From: Diaporthe sp. PMI_573
Lineage: Eukaryota > Ascomycota > Sordariomycetes > Diaporthales > Diaporthaceae
Length of the DNA stretch: 64,000 bases
Reading direction: 5' to 3'
Assembly: GCA_021399435.1 (NCBI GenBank)
Contig: JAJTUP010000118.1
Location: 1-64,000 of the forward strand
The notes beneath the pieces were generated by a model. The model made no database searches. It saw only the letters and a program-made list of their open reading frames with translations, and had not been told where the DNA came from. Every line of letters begins with the position of its first letter. Position 1 is the stretch's first letter. Below, piece after piece: positions 30,307-42,265 of this stretch. The translations under genes and the position numbers were made by a program.

Positions 30307-30796
30307 TGGGGTATCGGTATACAACGAGACCAATACGGCAGAGGAGAGGGGCACTTGGATGAAGCCGGAGGGAGATCATGGCAGCCAAAAGACGAGAGGC
30401 AAGGGTGGGTGGAGAAGATGGGCTAAACGGAAGGAGAGGGGCGTTTCTTTTTCGCGCTGTGTATAATGGTGGCTCGGACAACTAGGAGACGAGTCAACGT
30501 ATCTGGTTGGCCACTTGGGTTCGGGCTAGAATGAATAGATAGGTTTAATTACTGCGCCATTCGGCATTCGGCGGTACAAACTCTGATGCACTATGTTTGC
30601 GGTGTTTACATATCTTGTGTCCTAAGGCCGCTTATAAAAGAAAGACCCAGAAGACCTTACACCGCTCTTGCGGTATTGGTTGTAGATCCATGCCTGGCTT
30701 TGAGATTCACCCCAGAGTTAGCAGAGGACAGGTCGCCGTGTAGACGGCTCAGCAGCGGCACGGCGTCGAGTTGAGAGACATTCCCCAACACGTTCA

Positions 30797-31105
30797 ATCG
30801 ATCGATCGACGTCGATCGGCGATCAACCCGATCAATGCTGGTCTTCGTTGTTACTATCTGCGGTGATCCTACAGTACCCTCCAATTATCCCCTTCAAGGA
30901 GACTAAAAGGAAGAGTCGGCTGATAAATACCGGCTTTGCTCCAGGAACGAAGGCACTGAGCCATGGCCACAATATACCGCCGTAGGCGGGACCTGAGTGG
31001 TGTTACCATCCTCCCGCAACTGCTGAAGTCTCTCTCCGTTTCTGCAGAAGACGATGCGATAGTAAGAAAATCAACAGCCATATAAGACAGCCGAGGAAAA
31101 CGCAC
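30797..31105 (-). pseudogene. hAT element relic (dimerisation domain and end)
   Basis: Encodes FPRLSYMAVDFLTIASSSAE and TERDFSSCGRMVTPLRSRL, equivalent to the conserved hAT C-terminal region of the other two hAT copies here. Downstream of its stop lies a cluster of GATC-centred repeats (CAATCGATCGATCGACG at about 30,795-30,811), probably the element's subterminal repeats. Everything upstream of the dimerisation domain is lost. Confidence 0.6.
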
Positions 31106-31348
31106 AACGCCGACGTCCCTTATGGTATTGGTATAGCGCTTATAGTTTGACTATTCACAGATTGTCCCGAAAGATTCGGCGACGCTTGGGCTGCCGGCAG
31201 CCCAAGAACAATGTCGCATCGCCCAGCGCGACCACAGAACCATCTGCAAATTTTCGGGTGCCTACGACTGTGAGTGGATCGAATTATCTGCAACTATCGC
31301 CGAAGCAGCACAGGTCGCCACGAATTCATTTGACTACAGCCCGACGAT

Positions 31349-31690
31349 TCACTCGTGACCACCAGAGCTGGGAGAAAAGACGCCGGAGCTACGGGGTCGC
31401 ATAGCGCGCCCTGCCACTCGATCCCTGCCAATACAATCTACCCATCGTACGTTGACCCGAACTGACAAGGGCACAATATCCTCATAGGGCAACTGTTCCT
31501 TAGTCAAGAGGTCCATCCTTACGGTCGGAATTGAGCTGTCAAGACCACAGTCTGAGATGATCTGCGATATCGACATGAAGGGATCAGAAGCAATAGAACG
31601 CAGCATATGTCTTGTATCGCGATCATTTAGTAGGCGTGGTCGTCCACGACCCGTTTTCGAAACGCCCGGATTCTCATAGTTAATAAAGTA
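31349..31690 (-). pseudogene. Tc1/mariner transposase N-terminal relic
   Basis: The minus strand reads ENPGVSKTGRGRPRLLNDRD, then MLRSIASDPFMSISQIISDC and GLDSSIPTVRMDLL. This matches the linker (GRGRPR) and second helix-turn-helix of Tc1-type transposases (SxREIxxxxGLxxSxxTVRRxL). The downstream DDE/D domain is not found. Confidence 0.5.
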
Positions 31691-32030
31691 TACAGTGTAT
31701 TGATTTACTTTTTAACAGATATGAGCTGTCTTTTATACTGTGGAATCTATGGTTCTTTCTTATATTCTCACTACAGTTGCCTAATTTTCATCCTAGTACG
31801 CCCATCCATTCCGTATCTTCATCAAAGCCATAAAATTGAATATGGTTTTGCACCCTACCTACACCCATACCAGCCCTCCTTCCTTCTCTACGCGGTGATC
31901 GTGCCTAGTGCCAATAGACCATTAGACCTTTATACTATAAGCATTAATTATTTTCAAGCTTAAGACAAGTGAATCTTTACTATAATACTCCATAATCTAC
32001 TTATAATTACAATAGTTATTATATAGTTAT
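31690..32030. other. AT-rich non-coding stretch
   Basis: Visibly rich in A and T with no recognisable coding; it lies between the Tc1 relic and the DUF3723 partial copy. The AT richness is compatible with RIP-type mutation, but no index was computed. Confidence 0.3.
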
Positions 32031-32034
32031 AAAG

Positions 32035-32473
32035 ACAGTAGAATTGAATAAATAGGACCTCGAGAGATAAACCTCTAATATTTTATACATTCGCTTCTAA
32101 CGTACACTCCTGTATCGGTCGCTCTCATTTCGCTATGATGGACTTGGACTCGCTTTCTCCTTGGTTGGTCAGTATAGTTAAAGCCCCTATTTCTTGTCTC
32201 GCCTTCCCAAAGTCTCTCAATAATGGTCGATTACCCAAAGATTACAATATTATGCAAAAAGAACGCGTCTTCCGAAATACCGGTTGCCATCCGCACATAT
32301 TACACGACCAAATTCTGGCTGATGTTGATAACGCCACACATAAAAAGTTACAATCCGTGCTTGCAGGCAGCTTAAGGAGTGCAGATCCGCCAACTCTCCC
32401 AACCAGTATTAAACTTCGTTGCCAGGGCGGGCGACAACGCGCTAAAGCAGCGGAGCGATTCCTAAAATCATAA
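32035..32473 (+). pseudogene. partial copy of the DUF3723 gene (5' end only)
   Basis: A near-identical inverted copy of about 40,390-40,870, including about 100 bp upstream of the start (ACTCCTGTATCGGTCGCTC). It encodes MMDLDSLSPWLVSIVKAPIS to GGRQRAKAAERFLKS, then stops where the full gene continues VLGPEFQWTVRLY. No promoter-to-stop gene remains. Confidence 0.65.
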
Positions 32474-32479
32474 AAGTCC

Positions 32480-34200
32480 CCGTTTCAATTTATAAAGTAC
32501 TCCAATTTAGGTCTCCTTAGGGCAATCGTCACTATTTAAGACATACTGCAAACATAAAAACGAAAGAAGCCCTTTGAATAGTTTGTATATGATGTAGGTA
32601 TTGTACTTTTACCACAACATTTTTATTTGAGGAGTTACCAAATAATTGAGTACTTCTACAAGGTACTGTCAACTCTGCAACAGTGGCGTCTTATTTCACA
32701 AATAGTGCCTAATAATACAGCACCGGCGCGAATCGCGGCGGAGACTAGAACTGCCTCAATGCCCGCTATGGGCGCACGCCTGACGCACAATGGGGAGACG
32801 CGGAGCCGACTCCCTTCTGCAGGGAGCTGCGACGCTTGCCTCTTGTGCACTGCAAATCCGACGTCGAGTGCAGCTACATTTCTGACATGCTCGGCCATAC
32901 GACGTGTCTTCTACCTCTCTTGAGGCCACCAGAAGCGGCTACCTTGTATCATAGTTGGGAGGATCCTCTTAACAGTTTGGACCGCAAACGCTTTACATTG
33001 GTAGAGGGGCATGATGACGACGAGACCGACGACACGGACGAGATGGGTTCGGACTGCAGTTTCGACGGGAGGGAGACCGACGACAGCGATACCGAGGACG
33101 AGTGACGCGTGGTTGGTGGTATTGAGGGCCTGAGAGTGATCGAAGGAAATCGTGTACCAAGCACCATGTTTCCAATTACCATTTCTGTGCAGGGTGGGTG
33201 GGGCGAGCAGAAACCGACACTGTGTGGACCTGGGGCCGAACGGAATTGCCCCCTGAGGCCACAGCAAACTTCCCCATGAGGCAGTTGCTCCTTACCTCTA
33301 AAGGCAACGAACAGCAGGGCTGACAGGAGATTTGGAAACAAAATACTCATATAAAAAATGGCATTATAAGAAGCAATCCGTTAAGTTCCATGACAGCAGA
33401 CGATGGATCTAGTATTTGTGGCTTATGAGGAAGGTGGACGGCCCGATTGAGGACGTATTCAAGAAGCAATTAGGGTCAGGACAGTGAGGAAAGCCTCTTA
33501 AGACAAGTGTCCAGGTGGTTTGCTACCATTTCTGACCACATTTAAGGCATGCGGGCCTGCCGCTCTCCGAAGTACAATAGTAGGACGCACAGATCCGCAA
33601 GATACATAGCAAGTATCGCTAATCACACAGAATATTCTCCATATATGGAGGGTGTTTATTCAGGAAGATCGAGCCACAGCATTGTCTTTTTATCCTCCTA
33701 CACGTAGATAGAAAGGATTCTGTAAAATCTTCTTCGCAAAGGCGCCGTGATCCTTTATATAAACCGTTGAGGAAGTCGGGCAAAAGTACAGGCTGATGGA
33801 TCCTGTGCTGTGCTAAATATGTACCAATGGACCTTCAATTGTAACTTTGAATTAGGGTGGTAAGTGGAGAGTAAAGAAAAGGGACTTCTTCAATCGATTC
33901 TGTCATTAAAGTACTGTTGCATTACATATTGCAGCACAGTACCTACTATATTTGAAAGCGTTTTCTAACACTGTGAGAAACAGCAACTCTTGGTTGGAAT
34001 TCTTTAGCACTGATGTTACAATACATAGTAGTGTAGAGGGCTTGAACTTTCATTTTACTGCAACCTCTATTGTACTTTCACTTATGGACGAGAACTACTA
34101 CTCAACTCGTCTTAGTTAGTACCTTATAGTACATGTGTAGTACAACGGCGTGAGTGGGAATGGTTTCCATTTATTGCAGGCAAGGTCGATGTAAAGGACA
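32480..34200. other. no gene recognised
   Basis: Only short frames; one acidic frame at 32,836-33,105 (DDDETDDTDEMGSDCSFDGR) has no recognisable fold. Several ACTGTAC/GTACAGT words occur around 33,900-34,140. A 65-codon frame at 34,210-34,407 (TEVVYRLEPIPREQQDEQLR) could be an exon of an unidentified gene. Confidence 0.25.
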
Positions 34201-34773
34201 TTTGTAATCTTGACTGAAGTCGTTTACCGATTGGAACCTATTCCTCGCGAGCAACAAGACGAGCAGCTGAGGAAACGACTCGATACAATGAGAGCAATCC
34301 AGCACACAAGCTCTGAGGCCGCATCAGAGGTAAACAGGGCCTTCCCCACAACAGCCAAGGATAAGCAAGATCCGGTTGATGTCAACGTCGGTGTTCTAAG
34401 TGTGTAGTAAGCTAGGCCGCAGGCTCAGGATACAATTAGCCTCAAAACATATCGTTGAGTAGTGTGCGTTCTTGAACGTGTGCGCCGAAATGCGCCAGTC
34501 TATCTATTCACAGCGCTGTAGCTTAAAGACCCCACTTGTAAGGGATACAGCACTGCCACTTGTGGGAAAAGCGCATTTTCACCCGGGTATTTCGTCTTAC
34601 GCCGTACTCTTTAGGAAGTTATGATTGAATATTGCAAATGGACTTGCTCCTACAGAAGTACTGTGAATTTCTCAGGATCTTTGTCTAACAATATTTCTGT
34701 TAATATTCGGTATTTTGAGAAATTCTTCGCCCTTTGTATAACTCCTACGCACGGAACCTTTTCGAGGTCGTAA

Positions 34774-35373
34774 TGGATTGCCGTCACACTTAGATACGAA
34801 TATTCGACCTCTTGGAACGAGTTCTCCATTCGCATATTGTCGGACTCATTACATTCCCTATTTTGGAATCACTTGGAGGATCTCATCAAAACAAAGTTGC
34901 AACATATACCAGACGACATCCATTGCTCGGATCTAAGGGACGCTGCTAAGAAAATCAAAGGCCTGGGGGGTGCGGCAGTAGAATTTGATGAAGTAAAAGA
35001 CAGGAAAGGTCCAGATGCTTCCTTGTACAACAGTAGTTGTACTTCGGACGGAAAAGAGACCCAACCGCCATTTCTCATCGAGGTCAACTGGACTAACCTC
35101 ACGAGTAAGAAATTAGCCAAGAAGGCAGAGGAATACATCCAGCTATCTAAAGGGGAGCTTCGCACTGTCGTCACCGTCGATCTGTATCATATATACCAAG
35201 AGTCCAACAAAGGCAAGTCCCTAAAGAATGACCAAAAAGGTCCAGCTCCGGCGGTTATTTCGGTATGGAGGTCTTATGGAGGCGAAGACCAGCAAGCCGC
35301 AACACCACGAAAGGATTTCGAGAAAGTAATTATGCCTTTCTCGCTATTTGTCTCTTCCAAGAGTTACAAGTAG
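34774..35373 (+). CDS. possible PD-(D/E)XK-like protein, 5' end missing or broken
   Basis: Open from 34,774 after a TAA: WIAVTLRYEYSTSWNEFSIR, SLFWNHLEDLIKTKLQHI, GGAAVEFDEVKDRKGPDASL, then PPFLIEVNWTNLTSKKLAKK, AEEYIQLSKGELRTVVTVDL. The PD followed about 20 residues later by IEVNW on a predicted strand, then an alpha helix and a hydrophobic strand, resembles fungal proteins with the restriction-endonuclease-like fold. The usual catalytic Lys position holds Asn, so activity is doubtful. No in-frame ATG exists in the conserved part, and the upstream frame (GTFSRS) is cut by the TAA, so an exon is missing or a nonsense mutation occurred. Confidence 0.4.
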   Translation, partial: WIAVTLRYEYSTSWNEFSIRILSDSLHSLFWNHLEDLIKTKLQHIPDDIHCSDLRDAAKKIKGLGGAAVEFDEVKDRKGPDASLYNSSCTSDGKETQPPFLIEVNWTNLTSKKLAKKAEEYIQLSKGELRTVVTVDLYHIYQESNKGKSLKNDQKGPAPAVISVWRSYGGEDQQAATPRKDFEKVIMPFSLFVSSKSYK

Positions 35374-35465
35374 CAGGTCTCCATCAGCATGACTGGTACA
35401 TACCCTTTTTCTATTTCTTATTGTTTTCTTAAGGTTATAAATATAAAGGTATGCCGATCTTTACA

Positions 35466-36485
35466 TTACCGGTAATGCCAGGTTGCCTGAAAGCCGTCCC
35501 GCCGCTGAGGATCACTGCACATTTCAATCATAACCTTATCAGGCACTTGGAGCCTGCCGACGTCCTGCACCTCACCTTCGAAACAGGTGCCTGTATCGCT
35601 GGAAACCAAGTCAAAGGGCAGCTTGGCCCCACCCGGCCGCACCTTCATCCGCAGCCGTGCCTTTGAACGTAAAAGAGCCAGGACATCTACGGGTTCCTTT
35701 CTCTTGTCTTCCCAGCATCCACCAGCACCAGCCCGTCGATTCCACTTATAACACTCCCCATTTTCACCAGTAATTTCTTCCAGACGAACATACTCGACTG
35801 ATTTGGTTTTTTGCCGTGGGGATAGGGGTCTTCTAGGTTTTGTCGGCCGTGGTGTCTTCCGTCTTCGTCGCTCAAGCTTTACAGTAGCTCTTTGGCTACC
35901 CTTCCTTGTTGACTGTAGACGCTTTAAATGGGCCTGCGGGTAGTGTTTCGGTCTCAATGAATCCTCGAAATCTGCGTGGCTGATCTCAAAAACCTCATTG
36001 GTGGGATCCCAAGAACCATGCTGTTCGCTGTTCTGGCAACATTGTTGCCTGTTGTCACTTTCCGACCTTGGATCACCGTCAGGAGTGCTCTCAAGGCTGA
36101 CTTCTCCCACAGTATTCCACCACAAGTCGCTTAACCAGATATCCTCGTCTAACAATACCACATCAAGGTCAAGGCCATCCACGATTTGTGCGTCTAGAAA
36201 ACCACAGCAGGACTGCTGGTCCAGGTCAGGTGCTGAATGTAGGGTTGACCAACAGCTAACCGGCGGTTTCCGTTGTCGTCCGGACTGATTGTGTGTAAGA
36301 TATTGGTCAACCCAGGATGTAAAGTCATCACCGACTCCATCTTTGAGATAGACCGCGCTGGGTGGTTCCGGAGGTGGGCTAGGCTGCCGGCATAAGATAG
36401 CTTTCGCTGTCTCACCCGGCGTCACAGGAGGTGATATAGCGGCTTCTTCGACAAAGGTATCGCAAGAGGGGATCTGAAGGTCCAT
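35466..36485 (-). CDS. hypothetical protein, 339 aa, single exon
   Basis: A clean frame from ATG 36,485. The N-terminal half is acidic and rich in Asp, Trp and Cys (GLDLDVVLLDEDIWLSDLWW). The middle is strongly basic (KLERRRRKTPRPTKPRRPLS, a likely nuclear signal). The C-terminal third mixes aromatic and charged residues (EYVRLEEITGENGECYKWNR, FDLVSSDTGTCFEGEVQDV) and may be a small globular domain. No family is recognised. It is convergent with the 34.8-35.4 kb gene (stop to stop, about 90 bp apart). Confidence 0.55.
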   Translation of the reverse strand: MDLQIPSCDTFVEEAAISPPVTPGETAKAILCRQPSPPPEPPSAVYLKDGVGDDFTSWVDQYLTHNQSGRQRKPPVSCWSTLHSAPDLDQQSCCGFLDAQIVDGLDLDVVLLDEDIWLSDLWWNTVGEVSLESTPDGDPRSESDNRQQCCQNSEQHGSWDPTNEVFEISHADFEDSLRPKHYPQAHLKRLQSTRKGSQRATVKLERRRRKTPRPTKPRRPLSPRQKTKSVEYVRLEEITGENGECYKWNRRAGAGGCWEDKRKEPVDVLALLRSKARLRMKVRPGGAKLPFDLVSSDTGTCFEGEVQDVGRLQVPDKVMIEMCSDPQRRDGFQATWHYR

Positions 36486-36913
36486 GGCGGCAGTCGGCTC
36501 TTGGTGTGGTATCGGTCTGGAGAGTTGTTGGGGAAGAGAAGTTGGAATGAGACGAGGCAGCTGCCTCGTGAGGGAGCTGGCTGCCTTAAGTACTGGAGAT
36601 CAGCAGAACCAGGCTAGCGAGTCTAAGGTCAGAGAGGGCTTATTGAACCGGGCCAAGCGAAGGACTTCAAAACACTTTTAACCAGAACATCCTGGGTTCT
36701 TCGGTGCAGAATTGCTGGGCTTCGAATTGAACATTGGAAATCCTTAAATAAGCTAACTATAGGACATAAATTTGACTTGACATTTTTACTAGCGGCTTAC
36801 TTATTAAACTATTTCGGCATTGCTTACATTAAACCATGAATTATCACCTGATCGTTCACTTAAGGAAGCCAAGACTGGTCTTCTTAAATAAGCTTTAAAG
36901 TTAGGACTAACTA

Positions 36914-37955
36914 ATGGTATCCTATTTATACTTACTCTCCTACCCTTTGAAATTGCTTTTGAATTCCATTGTCGTGTGTTTCGATCTTGTCAAGATTATT
37001 ACACCATTGCTGTCGACCGCAACCATGAGTACCACGACATTAGCTACAGGTAATGTTCTCGGAACTCTTTGTTTAACAACACCTCAGCTACCCCTAATTG
37101 CTGGTATATCTACCGTCTCGGCAGTGTAAGTTGTGATTGATTCCCTCCTAGTCCATCACTGAACTCATCTAGATTTAGGTACGATCGCCCGTTCTGGAAC
37201 AAGTGCCAGGCACATCTCTTCTTTTCCAGTCCAGAGTTTAACACTGTCACATTTATCTTTGATCAGGGAGGGTGTTTCGAGCGACAGAGAAATGAATTCC
37301 TAGTCCCTGCTGGTGCGCCAAATGGAGAGGCTTACGTGATATGGTGAGCCCCCTCCTATTTTCGTACAAGCCACGGACCTCGTTTGCTCATATCAGTTGT
37401 AGGGATTGCGAGGGTCTTTCGCCAACATGTGTCCAAGCTTCTATCTCTCAGGGCCAGGAGAGTGCCGGACTGAGCTCTACACAGAACGGCGACATCATCT
37501 GTATGCCAAATCCGTTGAATGCAGGAGCTCCTTCCGGGAATAGCTCGTCGCAGAGACCTGAGTTGTCACCAACTGGAGCAGCTCGGACGCAGGCTTCTAA
37601 TTGGAACTGGCCGATGCCATCTCGCATTCCAAGTGAGGATGTGTCGCGTTTAGTAACAACCCCAGTCCCGGATATAACATCTGAGCCAGCGCCCGTGGCC
37701 GTAGATACAAGCACAAGCCGCACAGGCTCCCAAATATCAAGCGTGTCTCAGTCTATTGAGACACAGTTCAGTACAAAGACTTCTGATCAGTCCAAAGACA
37801 AGACAGATAACGGTATATTTGGCTTTCCTGGTGTCAGTTCCGCTACTCGCTTATTAACGATACCGGGCTTTAGCTCAAAGGTGCTCACCTTAACTCGGAC
37901 TATCACAACGCTGCTTACCACAACGGTTCCAAGTGCAGACACAAAGGATGAGTGA
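36914..37955 (+). CDS. secreted or cell-surface Ser/Thr-rich protein, three exons
   Basis: Exons 36,914-37,125, 37,179-37,343 and 37,397-37,955 (53-nt introns, GTAAGT...TTTAG and GTGAGC...ATCAG) give 311 codons before the stop. The N-terminus is hydrophobic (YLYLLSYPLKLLLNSIVVCF), consistent with a signal or anchor segment. The folded part has paired cysteines in WNKCQAHLFFSSPEF, TFIFDQGGCFERQRNEFLVP, APNGEAYVI, CCRDCEGLSPTCVQ. The rest is a Ser/Thr/Pro-rich stalk that would be O-glycosylated, ending with a Thr-rich stretch. Similar layouts are seen in fungal secreted proteins of unknown function. No GPI tail is obvious. Confidence 0.6.
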
Positions 37956-38626
37956 GGAATTCAGTCGAAAGATGATTTAATGTTTTGCAAAACAATAAAG
38001 AGGATTGCGGAATTTGAAGCGGGTTGAATGGTCCTGGCTGGGGAGCGGGATAGGGCGAGCAATCATGACACCCATTGAATGCCTGAACCGTGCCAGCCTT
38101 TCAGTTCTAGACGCCACTCATTTGTTATACGATGTAGGAAATAAACAAGTACACAGGAGAAAATTCTTTTAATGGAGCGGAATGTCTATTGTCATGGAAG
38201 GGGAACCAGAGCGGACAATCGAATGGGTGGAGGTGCCGGAGGGAAAAGACCAGAGCAAAGTAAGAGCTGACAACGAAGAGATCAATTCGAGAAGTCGCAC
38301 GTATAGAGGCAACATCAGGGGGAGATCTTAGAAAGAACACTCATTACCGGATATTGAGTTAGCCTGATTTTTCATCTTGCGAGATCACTGTCATTACAAA
38401 GCTGTATCAAAGCAATATATGATAATAATTTTGCATTTTAATACGTCTGCAATAGTGAGCCTAGGCCTATTCTAGCCCGAACGCCAACGAGGAGTTACTG
38501 TGTTTTTCGTATTCACGAGAGCACCGATGACGAAGAAGTGACTACAACTGGGAATTGGCCTATTAGTCGTCGAAGTAAGCCATCCTGCAAACACGGCCCA
38601 ATAGCCGAGATACACCAAAATCGGTC

Positions 38627-40761
38627 TCAAGTCTTTGATGGCCGCATATTACGTATCGGCGGTATTACTACTTTTGGTGGAATAGATAGGCGCATTTCGC
38701 TCTGAAATGGTGGTGGCTGTGATTGTAAGCGATAGTTGATAAGATGCAAAATTTCAAAGGACTTACTGCTAAAGGGCTGTCCGTTGCAGTTGGCTTGTAC
38801 TGAATATCATGTCCGTCTTCCCTCGGGGCTTTCTCGATCTCTGGTGGTGGCAGTTTAAATACGCCGCCCTGTCGCCGCAGCCGTTTCTCTAGGAACGGCA
38901 AGAACGATAGACGTGGATCAAGCTCTGCAGGCTTAGCAGATTGATCAACGTTGAAACTAAGGAGTTTTTGTTGAGTTTGACTGTATATTTCACTATCCGC
39001 AGTCTCTGACACACAGATCGTAGAATAATCACTCTCTGACCTTTCGTCAATGTCCATAGGATGTCCTGTATTTATATCCTCTTTGCGCCATGTATATTTG
39101 ATGGGTTGATTAGAAACTTGGACATAATTTGCGCAGTCTTCTTCAGCTGGATCTGATTCCGACATTTTCAAAAAGTGCCCAATAATATTACCCATCACCA
39201 AAATGTGCGACAAAGTATCTGCTGGGACAGAAGGGTGTTCAATCTGGGTCTGCACCTCTTCAGACTGCAAAGCCATGTATGCGCTCAAAAAAGGCTTACC
39301 TGCCCTCCACACTGGGCAGTTTAATATATCATGCTGAGTATTGTCGTTTGTGACGGCTTGATCTAGATCTGCCTGAACTCTATCTCGTCCCTCTAGCTTG
39401 AGGGTCCGAAATCCGAGATCATATGCTCTTTGTTGAAATCGCTGTACAGCGCTGCGCTGAACCTGTCCCACTAATCGACGGTCATCCTTGCCACAGAGCG
39501 GGGATTCGTAGCTAAGCTCCGCGAAGTTCTGCATTGCGAATACAAGGAGTCTTTTGTACGCGATGTAAAACGCGTCTTTGCCTAAATGATCGTTTGTATA
39601 GTGGCACTCATCTCCAGTCTCGCAAATATGTCCGTCGCTTGGTTGGAAATGCCTTTTGAGCACATTCCTTAATGTCGGCTGGTTTCTGCGTCGGGATCGA
39701 TCTGGCGCGACAAATTTCCAGATGGCCCTAACTGCGGGTGAAAAATACAGCATATCCTTGTGGAGTGTCTCGATGCTTGAAATACGCCGCTTTACTGTGC
39801 ACACGCTTTGCTCTAGCCTTTGTCGTTCTCCTTTGTCAGTAATTTCTGTGAAAACTTTGTTTGAGCGAAACAAGTCCCGGATCGCGGCAAGGTCCTCGTG
39901 ATGAGTTGGAAAGAGTTTTTCCAGTCGACGAACAGTATCCACATCAACAGCGTTAGCGAAAGCATCCACACCTAAGGTGATGAGATCCCAGGTTTCATAT
40001 ACGAATCCGAGATAATGGATGACCTCTTCATCGCAATGCAAGGCCCTATGCTTATGCAAATTGCCAAGTTGTAGACCATCCCATAGACCGGGAAACCGGA
40101 GGAGTCTGTTTAATGCCTGCACAATCTCAGTTTTCCGCAAGAACTTCGTAAGAATGTCTTCCTTGCACTTGCTGATATGACTTAGCCATCCCTTTCGATC
40201 TGTTTCTGCTGCGTCTGGGTTCAGCTGGATCTGACGATAAACTTCACCGGCTGTATATGGCGCTTCAAATGAATAAGAATTCGCAACACTCTGGACAATC
40301 GAATGAAATCGGCTTTGTTCTGTGATCAGATCAAGTCAGCGGCTATGTCATTAACAAATGTTATGAGAGTTGCTATAACCTTCTTGCACTTGGCAACAAT
40401 ACAATCGTACTGTCCATTGGAACTCGGGCCCTAGCACTCGCTCCGCTGCTTTAGCGCGTTGTCGCCCGCCCCTGCAACGGAGTTTAATAGTGGTTGGGAG
40501 AGTTGGCGGATCTGCACTCCTCAACCTGCCTGCAAGCACGGATTGTAACTTTTTATATGTGGCGTGATCAATATCAGCCAGAATTTGGTTGCGTAATATG
40601 TGCGGATGGCAACCGATATTTCGAAACAGGCGTTCTTTTTGCGTGATATTGTACTCTTTGGGCAATCGACCATTATTGAGAGACTTTGGGAAGGCGAGAC
40701 AAGAAATAGGGGCTTTAACTACACCGACCAACCAAGGAGAAAGCAAATCCAAGTCCATCAT
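38627..40761 (-). CDS. DUF3723-family protein
   Basis: Exons 40,380-40,761, 38,767-40,319 and 38,627-38,716 are joined across a 60-nt (GTTATA...CACAG) and a 50-nt (GTAAGT...CACAG) intron. Family marks: FRNIGCHPHILRNQILADI, GGRQRAKAAERVLGPEFQWT (the GRxRxxAAxxxL-W box), PYTAGEVYRQIQLN, then FPGLWDGLQLGNLHKHRALH and CDEEVIHYLGFVYETWD. DUF3723 proteins are fungal-specific, of unknown biochemistry, and recurrent passengers of giant Starship transposons. ATG 40,761 was chosen as the first methionine before MDLDLLSPW. The terminal exon choice (PPPFQSEMRLSIPPKVV) is tentative. A truncated inverted copy lies 8 kb away. Confidence 0.7.
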
Positions 40762-40869
40762 AATGAAATATGAGCGACCGATACAGGAGTGCACATTAGA
40801 AGGGAGGGTAAAAAAGAGTAGAGATTTATTCGTCGAGGACCTATTTAATCAATTCTATTGTCTTTATCT

Positions 40870-42260
40870 TTATACAGTATAAGGAATTGCGCTCGGGCTA
40901 AATTAGAATTAAGATATTAAAATTTCGGTCGGATCGACAGCATGCGTTGGCCCCAAGCTGCACAGGATTAATCAAAAGTACGCCTAATGTCAGATACGTC
41001 AGAGGCGAAAGTTGCCACCTGTTTGCCACGAGGCTTAGCAATCAGCTTCTAGCTGATTCTATACAGAAGAGAAAGGGTATATAAAGCTTGCCCTGAAACC
41101 TCAAGACAGAGCGGGCAGAAACACATTACAAAAAATACAATTTTCACCCTAATATTTGACACCTAACGTTACATTTCTTAATAATAATTTCTGTCAGATG
41201 TGACGGGTAGCCAAGAGGTGTGTGCCTGAGGCATCAATATGTCCGTCATGACAAAACCAGCCCCCCAACAGGAGGGGTCGCACTAGAGAACCAAGACAAG
41301 ACATCATCACAATACACACAGTGACCACCCCATCAATTGGACCATAATTACACGTCCCATATACCTAAAAGGGTGATAATCTGACAATTAAGAGTCTCAC
41401 TGCCTCCGGTATAGTAGGTGTGATAGTAAATTGCAACGATGGATTGACATGTGACAATGGCAAAATAGGAGATTCCCGATCGACGAATTTGTTGAGAGCT
41501 TTTGTTGAGGTGTCACTCAATGAGATCGGTGGGGCCGACTCTTGCCAATCTGGATGTCATACTTTATCATCATGAGCCGATCTGTCCCAGGAACGACTGA
41601 TGACCTTTCCCGTTGTGGGAGACCATCGGTTTGTTCCCATCCTTCAGCCGGACAGCGTACGAGAACAACCCGGTTGCCGTGGGGGTCCTTCCGTTCGGGA
41701 GAGTAATGCCGGATGCGGCAAGGACTTGGGCAAGCCATGGACCGACAGCCAAGACGATCGATCTGTGCGGTTACTGCTTCGATCGTTCTCGAGTACCGGT
41801 AGTCGAATGTCGAGGTGCAGGTGTGGGTGTGGGTGTGGACGGTGAGGGTGCGCGAATTCCGAGTTCGACGGGCAACGCTGTCTTACCCGCACAGCAGACG
41901 GGCGAGTGAGAGGACTCGGCTACGGGGCACCTGCAGTCGACAATGACCAACTGTGGAACGGATGAGGATATTGAATGAGCTCCTCCGTGTGCACTCCGAT
42001 GTGACAGCGGAGCACCCTGGTCACCCGGGGGCGCCTCGGCTTTTTCGGGGGTGCCAGCCCCGCCCCCGCCGTTGAACGGCCGGAGCCGACGCTCAATCCC
42101 GGCTCTTGTGACCGGCTCGTGAAGGAGGCACTGATTTCAAGTCCGGTGATTTCAGTCTTGGGAGTTGAGGCACAAGATGAAGAGACGGAGTATTTTGTCT
42201 CAACAGATCCCGCGAGGGACCGCACTTCAGTGGGTTGGTATGCAAAGAATTATTAAAAGG
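40870..42260. other. no gene recognised
   Basis: The first 300 bp are AT-rich; 41,500-42,200 is GC-rich with overlapping short frames on both strands and a GTGGGTGTG-type simple repeat near 41,820. No protein family or element end was recognised. Confidence 0.3.
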
Positions 42261-42265
42261 ATATA

